The position numbers were made by a program, and so were the translations under genes. The notes below the pieces were generated by a model. That model saw only the letters and a list, made by a program, of their open reading frames with translations. It ran no database searches and was not told where the DNA came from. Positions 1 through 5,781 of a DNA stretch of 7,939 nucleotides are shown piece by piece (position 1 is the first letter of the stretch; each line of letters opens with the position of its first letter). The DNA comes from Spirochaetaceae bacterium. GTDB lineage: Bacteria > Spirochaetota > Spirochaetia > Spirochaetales_E > Spirochaetaceae_B. The DNA is taken from positions 1 through 7,939 of the forward strand of contig QKJO01000251.1 of NCBI GenBank assembly GCA_003249275.1. The letters are read 5' to 3'.

Positions 1-831
1 GGCTGTGCAACGGCCCCGGAAACAGTCACACCTGTTGCGCCGGAGTCAAAGGCGGAAACGAGCGAAGGAAAGTCAGAAGTTAAAAAGCCTGTATGGGTTA
101 CCGTAATGGCTGATGAATATTTTGTTTCTCAGGAAACAATTAAATATGATGACGGTTTTGTGGACGGATACCGCCTGTATGAGTATGACAACAGCGGCCG
201 AATCCTGAAGAAGTCCCAGTTCGGATCCGATGAGTCTGTCATCTCCGAAGAAATCTTCAACTACAATCCCGATCATCTTCTTGTGAAAAGCGAGTTCTAC
301 TCGGGTGGAAAAATGATTTCCTATTCAGAATTCACCTACAATGGAGAGAAACTTCTGATTGAAGAGAAGTTTTTCAACCCCAAGGGCGAGCTGTTTTCCG
401 TCTCCTCCTACGAGTATGACGGCAGGGGACGGAGAACCAAATGGATCTCCGGCGACAACGGCGGTATTCCCATGATGTACACAGAGTACGAATACAAGGA
501 TGACCGTCTTGTCAGACTGAACTATTTTATGCCCAACGGAGATCTTGAAGGTTACACCCAGATGGATTACCAGGGAGATCACCTGGTTCTTGAAGCAACC
601 TATTCCGCGGCGGCCAAGCTTGAAAAAAAGACCGAGTATGTCTACCAGGCAGATGATGTCGTGAAGGCTCTGTACTATACAGGAAAGACTCTGATCAGAA
701 CCGTGGAGTACTCCTACGATGATGCGGGCAATGTCATTGAAGAAAAGACACTCAACCGCCAGGGAGATGTCATCGACATCGTAGAAAAAGAGTATGTTGT
801 GTATTCCGTTGAAAAAACGGTGCTTCAGTAG
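1..831 (+). CDS. Repeat-containing lipoprotein, 5'-truncated by the window edge
   Basis: The reading frame is open from base 1, and the first visible residues are Gly-Cys-Ala-Thr. This looks like the end of a lipobox, with Cys2 as the lipidated residue, so only the signal peptide and true start codon are missing. A Pro/Glu/Ala/Lys-rich linker follows (about residues 5-33), as is usual after a lipidation site. From residue 60 to 262 there are eight tandem repeats of 24-26 residues. Each begins with an aromatic-x-Tyr-(Asp/Asn) motif such as YEYD, FNYN, FTYN or YSYD, often followed by G-R or a short turn and then alternating hydrophobic and charged residues. The pattern resembles the YD/RHS or MORN-like beta-repeat style, but it is not a toxin-sized RHS protein. 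A 14-residue tail ends at TAG 829-831. A membrane-anchored periplasmic or surface beta-repeat protein is inferred; the molecular function is unknown. It is followed after 12 bases by an exported HEAT-repeat gene, probably in the same operon. Confidence 0.85.
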   Translation, partial: GCATAPETVTPVAPESKAETSEGKSEVKKPVWVTVMADEYFVSQETIKYDDGFVDGYRLYEYDNSGRILKKSQFGSDESVISEEIFNYNPDHLLVKSEFYSGGKMISYSEFTYNGEKLLIEEKFFNPKGELFSVSSYEYDGRGRRTKWISGDNGGIPMMYTEYEYKDDRLVRLNYFMPNGDLEGYTQMDYQGDHLVLEATYSAAAKLEKKTEYVYQADDVVKALYYTGKTLIRTVEYSYDDAGNVIEEKTLNRQGDVIDIVEKEYVVYSVEKTVLQ

Positions 832-834
832 GAG
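830..834 (+). promoter_or_regulatory. Shine-Dalgarno AGGAG overlapping the upstream stop codon
   Basis: AGGAG begins inside the TAG stop of the lipoprotein gene and lies nine bases before ATG 844. It favours this ATG over the TTG just before it and suggests coupled translation of the two genes. Confidence 0.75.
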
Positions 835-843
835 AACAGCTTG

Positions 844-2016
844 ATGAAACGTATATTAATTGCAGGCATTTTAACGGTTCTGACTATTCTGCCTCTTTTT
901 TCGGACTCAGCAGAAGTCTGGACGAGACTGTACAGGCGTTCCAACTCTCTGGAACAGAAAGAGATGGTCCTTCAGAATATCGTCAAGCTCCACGACCGTG
1001 CCGTTGAGCCGGTTCTGATCGAGGCGCTTGAGGAAATGAACAGTAATCAGGAGAAGTTCAAGGGTGACCGTGCCCTTCTTCTGAAATGGGTGGATATGAC
1101 GGATATGATCGTCAGAGAGCTGGGAAATCTCAAAACCAGGGATGCGGAAGACGCCGTCTGGTTTGTGGTCACCCATCCCGCCGACAGCTCCCTTCTCAAG
1201 TCTAATGCGCTGATCGCACTGGGAGAGATGAGAGCCACCGGATATGCTCCCGAGATCGCCACCATGCTGAGAAACCTCAATTTCAATACCCAGCAGGAAA
1301 ACAAGACAAACGCCGAAATTGAAGCCTTCGGCAGTGTCATGGCGCTGCAGAAAATGAGAGATCCCGTCGGATTCGAACCCGTTTTCTATGCCGCCACCGG
1401 CTGGTATTCCAGAAGGACCAAAGAACTGGCCATGGCTTCTTTGAAGACGATTACCGACGATCCCACCGACTCGATTGTTTCGATAATGAAGACCGCCGAT
1501 TTCGCCACAAAGCGTATCGCTCTGCAGGTTGAAAAAGACTCGACTGCTTCGGAAGACAATAAGAATAAAGTCGCTGTCCTGGCACTGGAAGAGGGGCATA
1601 AATATCAGACAACCGACAAAAAACAGCTGGATGACCTCTCCAAACTAAGGGTGGAAGCCATCAAGATTCTGATAGAAAACAACGCTAAAAACAGCGCTGC
1701 CGTTCCCCTCCTCAAGAAAACAGTGGAGCTGGCTAAAGATTCGAATGAGATAATCTATTCCTACTTCGCCCTGGGCGTGATCGGAAACGATGCGGCTGTC
1801 GATGTGCTGGCTGAAAAGCTGACAGCCTATAACAGAAGACAGTCTGACGGTATCTCTGCCAGCCAGGAGCAGCTTGAGTATATCAAACAGATAATCAAAT
1901 CCATCGGTATGTCCAAAAACAGCCGCGGGAATGCCGTTCTCACGGAAGTACAGTTTTCCAACTATACTCCCGCCATCAACCGTCTGGCAAAACAGGCACA
2001 GGAAGAGCTTAAATAA
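844..2016 (+). CDS. Exported HEAT-repeat protein
   Basis: This 390-residue protein has an N-terminal signal sequence: Lys2-Arg3, a hydrophobic core at about residues 4-19, and a likely cleavage near Ser20-Ala23. It should therefore act outside the cytoplasm. The remainder is alpha-helical with HEAT-like helical pairs, clearest around residues 118-145, 160-200, 268-296 and 302-328. These show the ALIALGEM and SYFALGVIG style of helix common in HEAT/PBS-lyase repeats. There are no catalytic motifs, so a protein-binding scaffold is inferred. I chose ATG 844 over the in-frame TTG at 841 because AGGAG at 830-834 then sits nine bases away and the protein begins MKR. The Shine-Dalgarno overlaps the stop codon of the upstream lipoprotein gene, which suggests translational coupling. 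A terminator follows 26 bases after the stop. No specific family name can be given from sequence alone. Confidence 0.85.
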   Translation: MKRILIAGILTVLTILPLFSDSAEVWTRLYRRSNSLEQKEMVLQNIVKLHDRAVEPVLIEALEEMNSNQEKFKGDRALLLKWVDMTDMIVRELGNLKTRDAEDAVWFVVTHPADSSLLKSNALIALGEMRATGYAPEIATMLRNLNFNTQQENKTNAEIEAFGSVMALQKMRDPVGFEPVFYAATGWYSRRTKELAMASLKTITDDPTDSIVSIMKTADFATKRIALQVEKDSTASEDNKNKVAVLALEEGHKYQTTDKKQLDDLSKLRVEAIKILIENNAKNSAAVPLLKKTVELAKDSNEIIYSYFALGVIGNDAAVDVLAEKLTAYNRRQSDGISASQEQLEYIKQIIKSIGMSKNSRGNAVLTEVQFSNYTPAINRLAKQAQEELK

Positions 2017-2041
2017 TCTCCTGAATACTGCCGCTATGATG

Positions 2042-2072
2042 AAAGCTCCGGTTCCGGCCGGGGCTTTTTTTT
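2042..2072 (+). terminator. Intrinsic terminator after the HEAT-repeat gene
   Basis: AAAGCTCCGG (2042-2051) pairs with CCGGGGCTTT (2058-2067) as a 10-bp stem with one G-U pair and a TTCCGG loop. A run of eight T residues spans 2065-2072. This is a strong rho-independent terminator that separates the lipoprotein/HEAT operon from comEC. Confidence 0.92.
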
Positions 2073-2107
2073 GAATCACCTCAACGTCCTGATCCGTACT
2101 TTACTCC

Positions 2108-3700
2108 ATGTCATTCATGTTTCCCGATCAGTCTCCATCCGGCCGGTCTTTCCTGCTGAATATATCACTCTGGACAGGCGCCGCCTGTATCGCAGCACAA
2201 CCTCTGTCACTTCCCCTTATATTTTATTTTCCCCTTATTCTCTGGGGCGGTTTTTGCCTGACCTGCGGTAAAAACGGATGCCTTGTCTTTCTTCTTCTCC
2301 TGCTCCTCCTGGTTATGTCAACCATACAGTACAGGGACAGGACAGGCATTTCACTTCCTTTCCCCTCCGGAAGTATCACGGCCCTGGAGGGAGTCCTGGT
2401 TCAGGAACCGTCCTGGAATGAAAGGGGGGATATGAACCTGGTTCTTGATCTGATCGCCGCTGAAGGGAAAGACAAAAGATCGGGCGAAGGCGCCGGACAA
2501 ATTTCAGTGTTTCTTCCGGGAAAGAAGACGGGAACAGGACAGAGATGGATGAGAGGGGACAGAATCATTGTATCGGGGCGTATGATCCCGGCGGGAGAGG
2601 GGAGGGAAAGACCTTTTTTTTATGCCCGCCGTCTTGAAAGGTATTCACGGATCAGACCGGATCTCATGAGGACGGCTGTGATGAACCGGGTTGCCGATGT
2701 ATCCCTGTCAGTGGGCGGCCTTTCGGAGATCCTTCTGCCGGCCCTGGTCCTGGGGCTTAAAAATCCGGATCAGTCCTCCCTTGACGCCCTGTTCCGCGAG
2801 ACCGGCACAGCCCATATTATTGCTCTTTCCGGTTTTCATTCGGGACTGGTCGCCCTGCTTATATTTGCCCTGTTCCGCTATCCCTTCGGTTACCGTCCCG
2901 CGCTGGTCCTGGCCGGGGGAGGACTGCTCGTCTATCTCTATCTGGCCGGTGTGAAACCCTCGCTGCTCCGGGCCGTGGTCATGTTCCTTCTGATTGTCTT
3001 TCTCCGGATCAGCAGACGGAAAGCGGAGATGAAGAAGGTTCTTCTGCTCAGTTATCTGCTCACCGGTCTCCTGATGCCCGAATCTCTGCATACCCTGTCG
3101 GCCCGGCTCTCCTATCTGGCGCTCTGGGGCATCCTTCATACGGGACCTCTCTTCAATGCGGCACTGAAACCGAAAACCGGACCATTCCTGGCCGCAGGGC
3201 TGAGTGCTTCGCTGGCGGCGCAGCTGTGGACTCTTCCTCTGGTTCTGAAAACTTTCGGATTGTGGTACCCTTCCGGCATCCCCGCCTCTCTCGTTCTGAC
3301 CCCACTGATCACCCTGTATATGTACGGTGGAATTTTTCTTCTCCTTTTTCACGGGATTCCCGGAATCACCTTTATAATGGTCCGGTTCTGCCGGACTCTG
3401 GTGCACCTTCTGACAGTCAGCGCCGGTCTCTTCGGGAAGATTCCCCACCTCTGTGCGGAAGAGGTTCGGCCGGGGCTTTTCCTGATCCTCCTGTTTCCGT
3501 TATTATTAGGGGCTGTTTACAGGCCGGGAGGGTTTCATGGACAAAGAAAATCTGAATCTGAACTACGATTCCATTTCAGAAATAAAGGCTCTTCTGGATC
3601 TGATGGGTCTGGGACCGAGGAAAAGGTGGGGGCAGAACTTCCTGATCAACAGGGGTGCCAGGGAAAAGATCATCAATCTCCTGGATCTGCAGGAGGATGA
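2108..3700 (+). CDS. comEC: ComEC/Rec2-type DNA uptake channel, short form
   Basis: ComEC forms the inner-membrane channel that carries single-stranded DNA into the cytoplasm during natural transformation. The N-terminus is hydrophobic (about residues 15-70). A soluble, beta-rich stretch with Gly-rich segments follows (about 88-195), matching the DUF4131/OB-like position. The multi-helix Competence domain covers about 205-475. Its signature segments are visible: ALVLGLK (212-218), FRETGTAHIIALSGFHSGL (229-247; the usual form is TGTxHLLAISGxHVG), GVKPSLLRA (281-289), and AAQLWTLPLVL with following helices (370-402). The C-terminal metallo-beta-lactamase-like domain of long ComEC proteins is absent. 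ATG 2108 is the first possible start after an in-frame TGA at 2090-2092, but no convincing Shine-Dalgarno precedes it. The recognisable protein ends near residue 475. The last 54 codons (from about 3537) overlap rsmA in another frame and give a hydrophilic low-complexity tail, so the true C-terminus is uncertain. Confidence 0.88.
   Translation: MSFMFPDQSPSGRSFLLNISLWTGAACIAAQPLSLPLIFYFPLILWGGFCLTCGKNGCLVFLLLLLLLVMSTIQYRDRTGISLPFPSGSITALEGVLVQEPSWNERGDMNLVLDLIAAEGKDKRSGEGAGQISVFLPGKKTGTGQRWMRGDRIIVSGRMIPAGEGRERPFFYARRLERYSRIRPDLMRTAVMNRVADVSLSVGGLSEILLPALVLGLKNPDQSSLDALFRETGTAHIIALSGFHSGLVALLIFALFRYPFGYRPALVLAGGGLLVYLYLAGVKPSLLRAVVMFLLIVFLRISRRKAEMKKVLLLSYLLTGLLMPESLHTLSARLSYLALWGILHTGPLFNAALKPKTGPFLAAGLSASLAAQLWTLPLVLKTFGLWYPSGIPASLVLTPLITLYMYGGIFLLLFHGIPGITFIMVRFCRTLVHLLTVSAGLFGKIPHLCAEEVRPGLFLILLFPLLLGAVYRPGGFHGQRKSESELRFHFRNKGSSGSDGSGTEEKVGAELPDQQGCQGKDHQSPGSAGG
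3527..3531 (+). promoter_or_regulatory. Shine-Dalgarno GGAGG for rsmA
   Basis: GGAGG, within GGGAGGG, lies five bases before ATG 3537. It supports that start even though the start falls inside the comEC reading frame. Confidence 0.75.
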
Positions 3701-4433
3701 CAGACTCTGGGAAATCGGACCGGGACTCGGCGCCATGACGAAAATGGCGGCCTCCCGTCCGGTCGATTTCACCGCATTTGAGATCGATCCCGGTTATGTC
3801 GCCTATCTCGGCAAGGCCATGTCCTCTTTCGAACGATTCAGTCTGGTGGAGGGGGATGTCATCAAAACCTGGAAATCGGAGATGGAAAAGCATGGAAAAC
3901 CCGACAAAGTCCTCGGGAATCTGCCTTACAATGCGGCTTCCGCCATTATTGCCGATTTTGTCGAAAACGACATGCTTCCCGAAAGGCTTGTCCTTACGGT
4001 GCAGAGTGAGATGGGAGACCGAATGACCGCCTCGGAAGGGAGCAAGAACTACTCCTCCTTTTCCATTCTCTGCCAGTCCGCCTTTGATGTGAAAGACTGC
4101 GGCGTTCTCAATCCGGGCTCTTTCTATCCCGTTCCCAGGGTCTCCTCCAGAATCGTCATGCTTACGCCCCATGGGAAATACGTGGATATGGAAGACAGAA
4201 AACTTTTTCAGACACTGATCCGTGATATTTTCGTCTCCAGAAGAAAGACGGTCAGAAACAATCTGAACGCCATGTCGGGACAGCGGTTTGCCAGGTTCGG
4301 CAAAGATCTGCTTATTTCCGTTTTTGAGGAAGAAGGGATTGATCTCGGATGGAGACCGGAACGGATCTCTGTTCAACAGTTTGTTTCCCTTTCCGACAGG
4401 CTCTCAAGGGTCGATCCCGACAGAAAGGGTTAG
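3537..4433 (+). CDS. rsmA: 16S rRNA (adenine1518/1519-N6)-dimethyltransferase
   Basis: RsmA (KsgA) uses S-adenosylmethionine to dimethylate two adjacent adenines in the 3'-terminal hairpin of 16S rRNA, a late step in 30S maturation. The 298-residue length is close to the family norm of about 270-300. Visible motifs in order: PRKRWGQNFLIN (27-38, family-typical N-terminus), SAM motif I EIGPGLGAMT (59-68), acidic ribose-binding position in FEID (81-84), GDV with Asp107, catalytic motif IV NLPY (128-131), QSEMGDRM (156-163), NPGSFYPVPRVSS (192-204), and RRKTVRNNL (235-243). ATG 3537 is preceded by GGAGG at good spacing. Its N-terminal conserved block lies inside the overlap with the comEC frame, so rsmA is clearly the constrained frame there. 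TAG 4431-4433 is followed after ten bases by the methyltransferase start. Key catalytic and SAM-binding residues all appear intact. Confidence 0.96.
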   Translation: MDKENLNLNYDSISEIKALLDLMGLGPRKRWGQNFLINRGAREKIINLLDLQEDDRLWEIGPGLGAMTKMAASRPVDFTAFEIDPGYVAYLGKAMSSFERFSLVEGDVIKTWKSEMEKHGKPDKVLGNLPYNAASAIIADFVENDMLPERLVLTVQSEMGDRMTASEGSKNYSSFSILCQSAFDVKDCGVLNPGSFYPVPRVSSRIVMLTPHGKYVDMEDRKLFQTLIRDIFVSRRKTVRNNLNAMSGQRFARFGKDLLISVFEEEGIDLGWRPERISVQQFVSLSDRLSRVDPDRKG

Positions 4434-4443
4434 CAGGTTGTCG

Positions 4444-5109
4444 ATGCTGTCCTGCCCGGTATGCGGATCCGAGGGTGGTTATTTTCTGGATTACGAGGCA
4501 AAGGGGCGCAGGTTTCTCCTCTGCCCGGTATGCAGCCTTGTATATCAGGAGGATTCGACTCTTCCCGATGCGGACAGTGAAAAAAAGCGGTACGAACAGC
4601 ACAGGAATAATCCGGACGACGCCGGCTACGTGCAATGGCTTCAGTCTTTTATCGATAAAGCAGTGATGCCCTGGTACGAGGGAGGGCGCGTTCTTGACTT
4701 CGGAAGCGGACCGACACCCGTATTGACTCACATGCTTGAAAGGCTGGGAATGGATGTGACCTCCTATGATCCCTATTTTTTCCCCCTCTGGCCCGATCGG
4801 CATGATTACTCGCTCATCCTGCTGTGCGAGGTCCTCGAACATATACACAACCCTGTCAAAGCCTTTATGGATCTGTATGAACTGGCTTCGGAGAACGGCG
4901 TGATCTCCGTAAGAACCCAGTTCCTCCCTTCACCGGAACCGGCCGCCTTCAGGAACTGGTGGTATAAGGAAGATCCGACCCACATCCGTTTCTACAACAC
5001 CGATTCACTTGACATCCTGGCGGGATTAAGCGGATGGACACTGATTGGACATGACTCCTCCTCGCTGGCTTTTTTTAAAAAAAATCATCTCATAAGGGGT
5101 AAAATGTAA
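4444..5109 (+). CDS. Zinc-ribbon class I SAM-dependent methyltransferase
   Basis: This 221-residue protein has an N-terminal zinc ribbon, with Cys4-x2-Cys7 and Cys27-x2-Cys30 separated by 19 residues. A class I methyltransferase fold of the Methyltransf_23 type follows. The SAM motif I region reads VLDFGSGPTPVL (83-94), with an acidic position in YDPYF (108-112). LLCEVLEHIHNP (126-137) is the typical EVxEH motif, and WWYKEDPTHIRFY (172-184) closely resembles the W-Y-x-x-D-P-T-H signature common in this group. The substrate cannot be read from the sequence; a small molecule, protein or tRNA target are all possible. ATG 4444 gives a start just before the first zinc Cys pair, with AGG six bases upstream. 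The frame stays open further upstream into rsmA, but those residues look non-native. The ten-base gap after rsmA argues for cotranscription. Confidence 0.85.
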   Translation: MLSCPVCGSEGGYFLDYEAKGRRFLLCPVCSLVYQEDSTLPDADSEKKRYEQHRNNPDDAGYVQWLQSFIDKAVMPWYEGGRVLDFGSGPTPVLTHMLERLGMDVTSYDPYFFPLWPDRHDYSLILLCEVLEHIHNPVKAFMDLYELASENGVISVRTQFLPSPEPAAFRNWWYKEDPTHIRFYNTDSLDILAGLSGWTLIGHDSSSLAFFKKNHLIRGKM

Positions 5110-5126
5110 ATATGTCAAGGAAAATA

Positions 5127-5155
5127 TTGATTTTTATTTTCCGGAGCATTATCTT
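5127..5155 (+). promoter_or_regulatory. Candidate sigma-70-type promoter for the DUF4032-like gene
   Basis: TTGATT (5127-5132) and TATCTT (5150-5155) are separated by exactly 17 bases. Each matches four of six consensus positions, and the surroundings are AT-rich. Transcription would begin near 5162 and give a leader of about 55 bases. This is a pattern match only. Confidence 0.45.
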
Positions 5156-5169
5156 TGAGTCATATGATG

Positions 5170-5193
5170 GATGTATGGATTTAACCATGCATC
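5170..5193 (+). other. Leader hairpin upstream of the DUF4032-like gene
   Basis: GATGTATGG (5170-5178) pairs with CCATGCATC (5185-5193) as nine base pairs, one of them G-U, around an ATTTAA loop. No T-run follows, so it is not a terminator. It sits 12 bases before the Shine-Dalgarno and could affect translation or mRNA stability. Confidence 0.5.
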
Positions 5194-5205
5194 AGCTCCA
5201 GTTTG

Positions 5206-5213
5206 AGGAGGAG
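5206..5213 (+). promoter_or_regulatory. Strong Shine-Dalgarno AGGAGGAG
   Basis: AGGAGGAG ends four bases before ATG 5218. It is the best ribosome binding site in the window and decides the start against the TTG at 5203, which would place the site inside the coding region. Confidence 0.85.
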
Positions 5214-5217
5214 TAAA

Positions 5218-5676
5218 ATGAGTAACATAGACAGTCGTCTGGAAGCGGAAAACAAAGAAAATATGGCCTTTCTGAAGGTCCATCTCAAGGATGATAATCT
5301 TGAGTTCAGCAGTGACGAAGAGTGGGCAACCCTTGTTGAACACATCAATGTACATAGATATCTGACGGATCAGAAATCCGGTAAGGTCAGCACATGGGAA
5401 GAGGCATATCGCTCCTGGAAAGAAAAGGTGTATGATCCTCTTTTCAAGGTCATCGACTGGTGGGAAGTCAAAAAGGCGTTTGTCCACTACACAAAGGGAC
5501 AGCTTCTGTTCGCGGTATCAACCCACTGGTACTATATGCTAGAAAAAAATCCGAACGTCGCCTCCGAAGATGCGGCCGTTGATTTTGCCGCCTACTACGG
5601 CAAGGGCGTCGCCAGCTGGGTTTCCATGATGAGATCCGCAGCCGCCATGAGGCTTGAGCACTATTCACCCAAATAA
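5218..5676 (+). CDS. Small DUF4032-like protein
   Basis: This 152-residue soluble protein is rich in aromatic and charged residues and has no signal peptide or membrane segment. Residues 36-75 carry a recognisable pattern: EW, EHINVHRY (41-48), W-EEA (60-63), SW (66-67) and VYDPL (71-75). A second, weaker copy of the same logic follows: HWYYMLEK (103-110), then EDAAVDFAAYYG (117-128). From memory this H-x-x-x-H-R-Y / EEA / SW / VYxPL layout matches the helical region of DUF4032 proteins, whose function is not established. The identification is by eye and uncertain. It is a single-gene unit with its own candidate promoter, a leader hairpin and a very strong ribosome binding site, so good expression is likely. 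It ends at TAA 5674-5676 and shares a terminator with the convergent dapA. Confidence 0.8.
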   Translation: MSNIDSRLEAENKENMAFLKVHLKDDNLEFSSDEEWATLVEHINVHRYLTDQKSGKVSTWEEAYRSWKEKVYDPLFKVIDWWEVKKAFVHYTKGQLLFAVSTHWYYMLEKNPNVASEDAAVDFAAYYGKGVASWVSMMRSAAAMRLEHYSPK

Positions 5677-5703
5677 TACCCGGATCAATTGACTTCCGGA
5701 TAC

Positions 5704-5740
5704 AAAAAACCCGCAGACCGGAAGGCCTTGCGGGTTTTTT
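5704..5740. terminator. Bidirectional terminator between convergent genes
   Basis: AAAAAACCCGCA (5704-5715) and TGCGGGTTTTTT (5729-5740) form a perfect 12-bp inverted repeat around a 13-base loop. Because the A-tract mirrors the T-tract, it can terminate the DUF4032-like gene on the plus strand and dapA on the minus strand. Confidence 0.93.
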
Positions 5741-5744
5741 ATTG

Positions 5745-5761
5745 CCCCGATTTCATCGGGG
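5745..5761. other. Short GC-rich hairpin beside the terminator
   Basis: CCCCGAT (5745-5751) and ATCGGGG (5755-5761) form a perfect 7-bp stem with a three-base TTC loop. It lies 20 bases beyond the dapA stop, in the dapA 3' untranslated region. No T-run follows it directly, so it may act as a 3'-end stabiliser or a pausing aid for the adjacent terminator. Confidence 0.55.
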
Positions 5762-5781
5762 ATGATGTTCCGGCTGCGTCG

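Noticed and set aside
907..1599. Minus-strand open frame of 230 codons inside the HEAT-repeat gene
   Set aside because: It has no ribosome binding site or recognisable domain, and the plus frame has a signal peptide, Shine-Dalgarno and repeats.
2073..2107. Promoter between the terminator and comEC
   Set aside because: The TTGAAT at 2071 has no -10 hexamer at acceptable spacing. The best later match, TACTTT, is 20 bases away and weak.
2071..2271. Short plus-strand frame starting in the terminator T-run before comEC
   Set aside because: It starts with TTG inside the terminator, has no ribosome binding site and overlaps the comEC membrane segments in another frame.
2708..3448. Minus-strand open frame of 246 codons inside comEC
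   Set aside because: Its composition is Gln/Glu/Gly-rich, as expected from the antisense of a Leu-rich membrane protein gene. The comEC frame carries the conserved motifs.
3576..4376. Minus-strand open frame of 266 codons inside rsmA
   Set aside because: rsmA has all family motifs in order on the plus strand. The antisense product is unrecognisable.
4288..4443. Upstream in-frame extension of the zinc-ribbon methyltransferase into rsmA
   Set aside because: The extra 52 residues are read from conserved rsmA sequence in another frame. ATG 4444 sits directly before the zinc-ribbon Cys pair.
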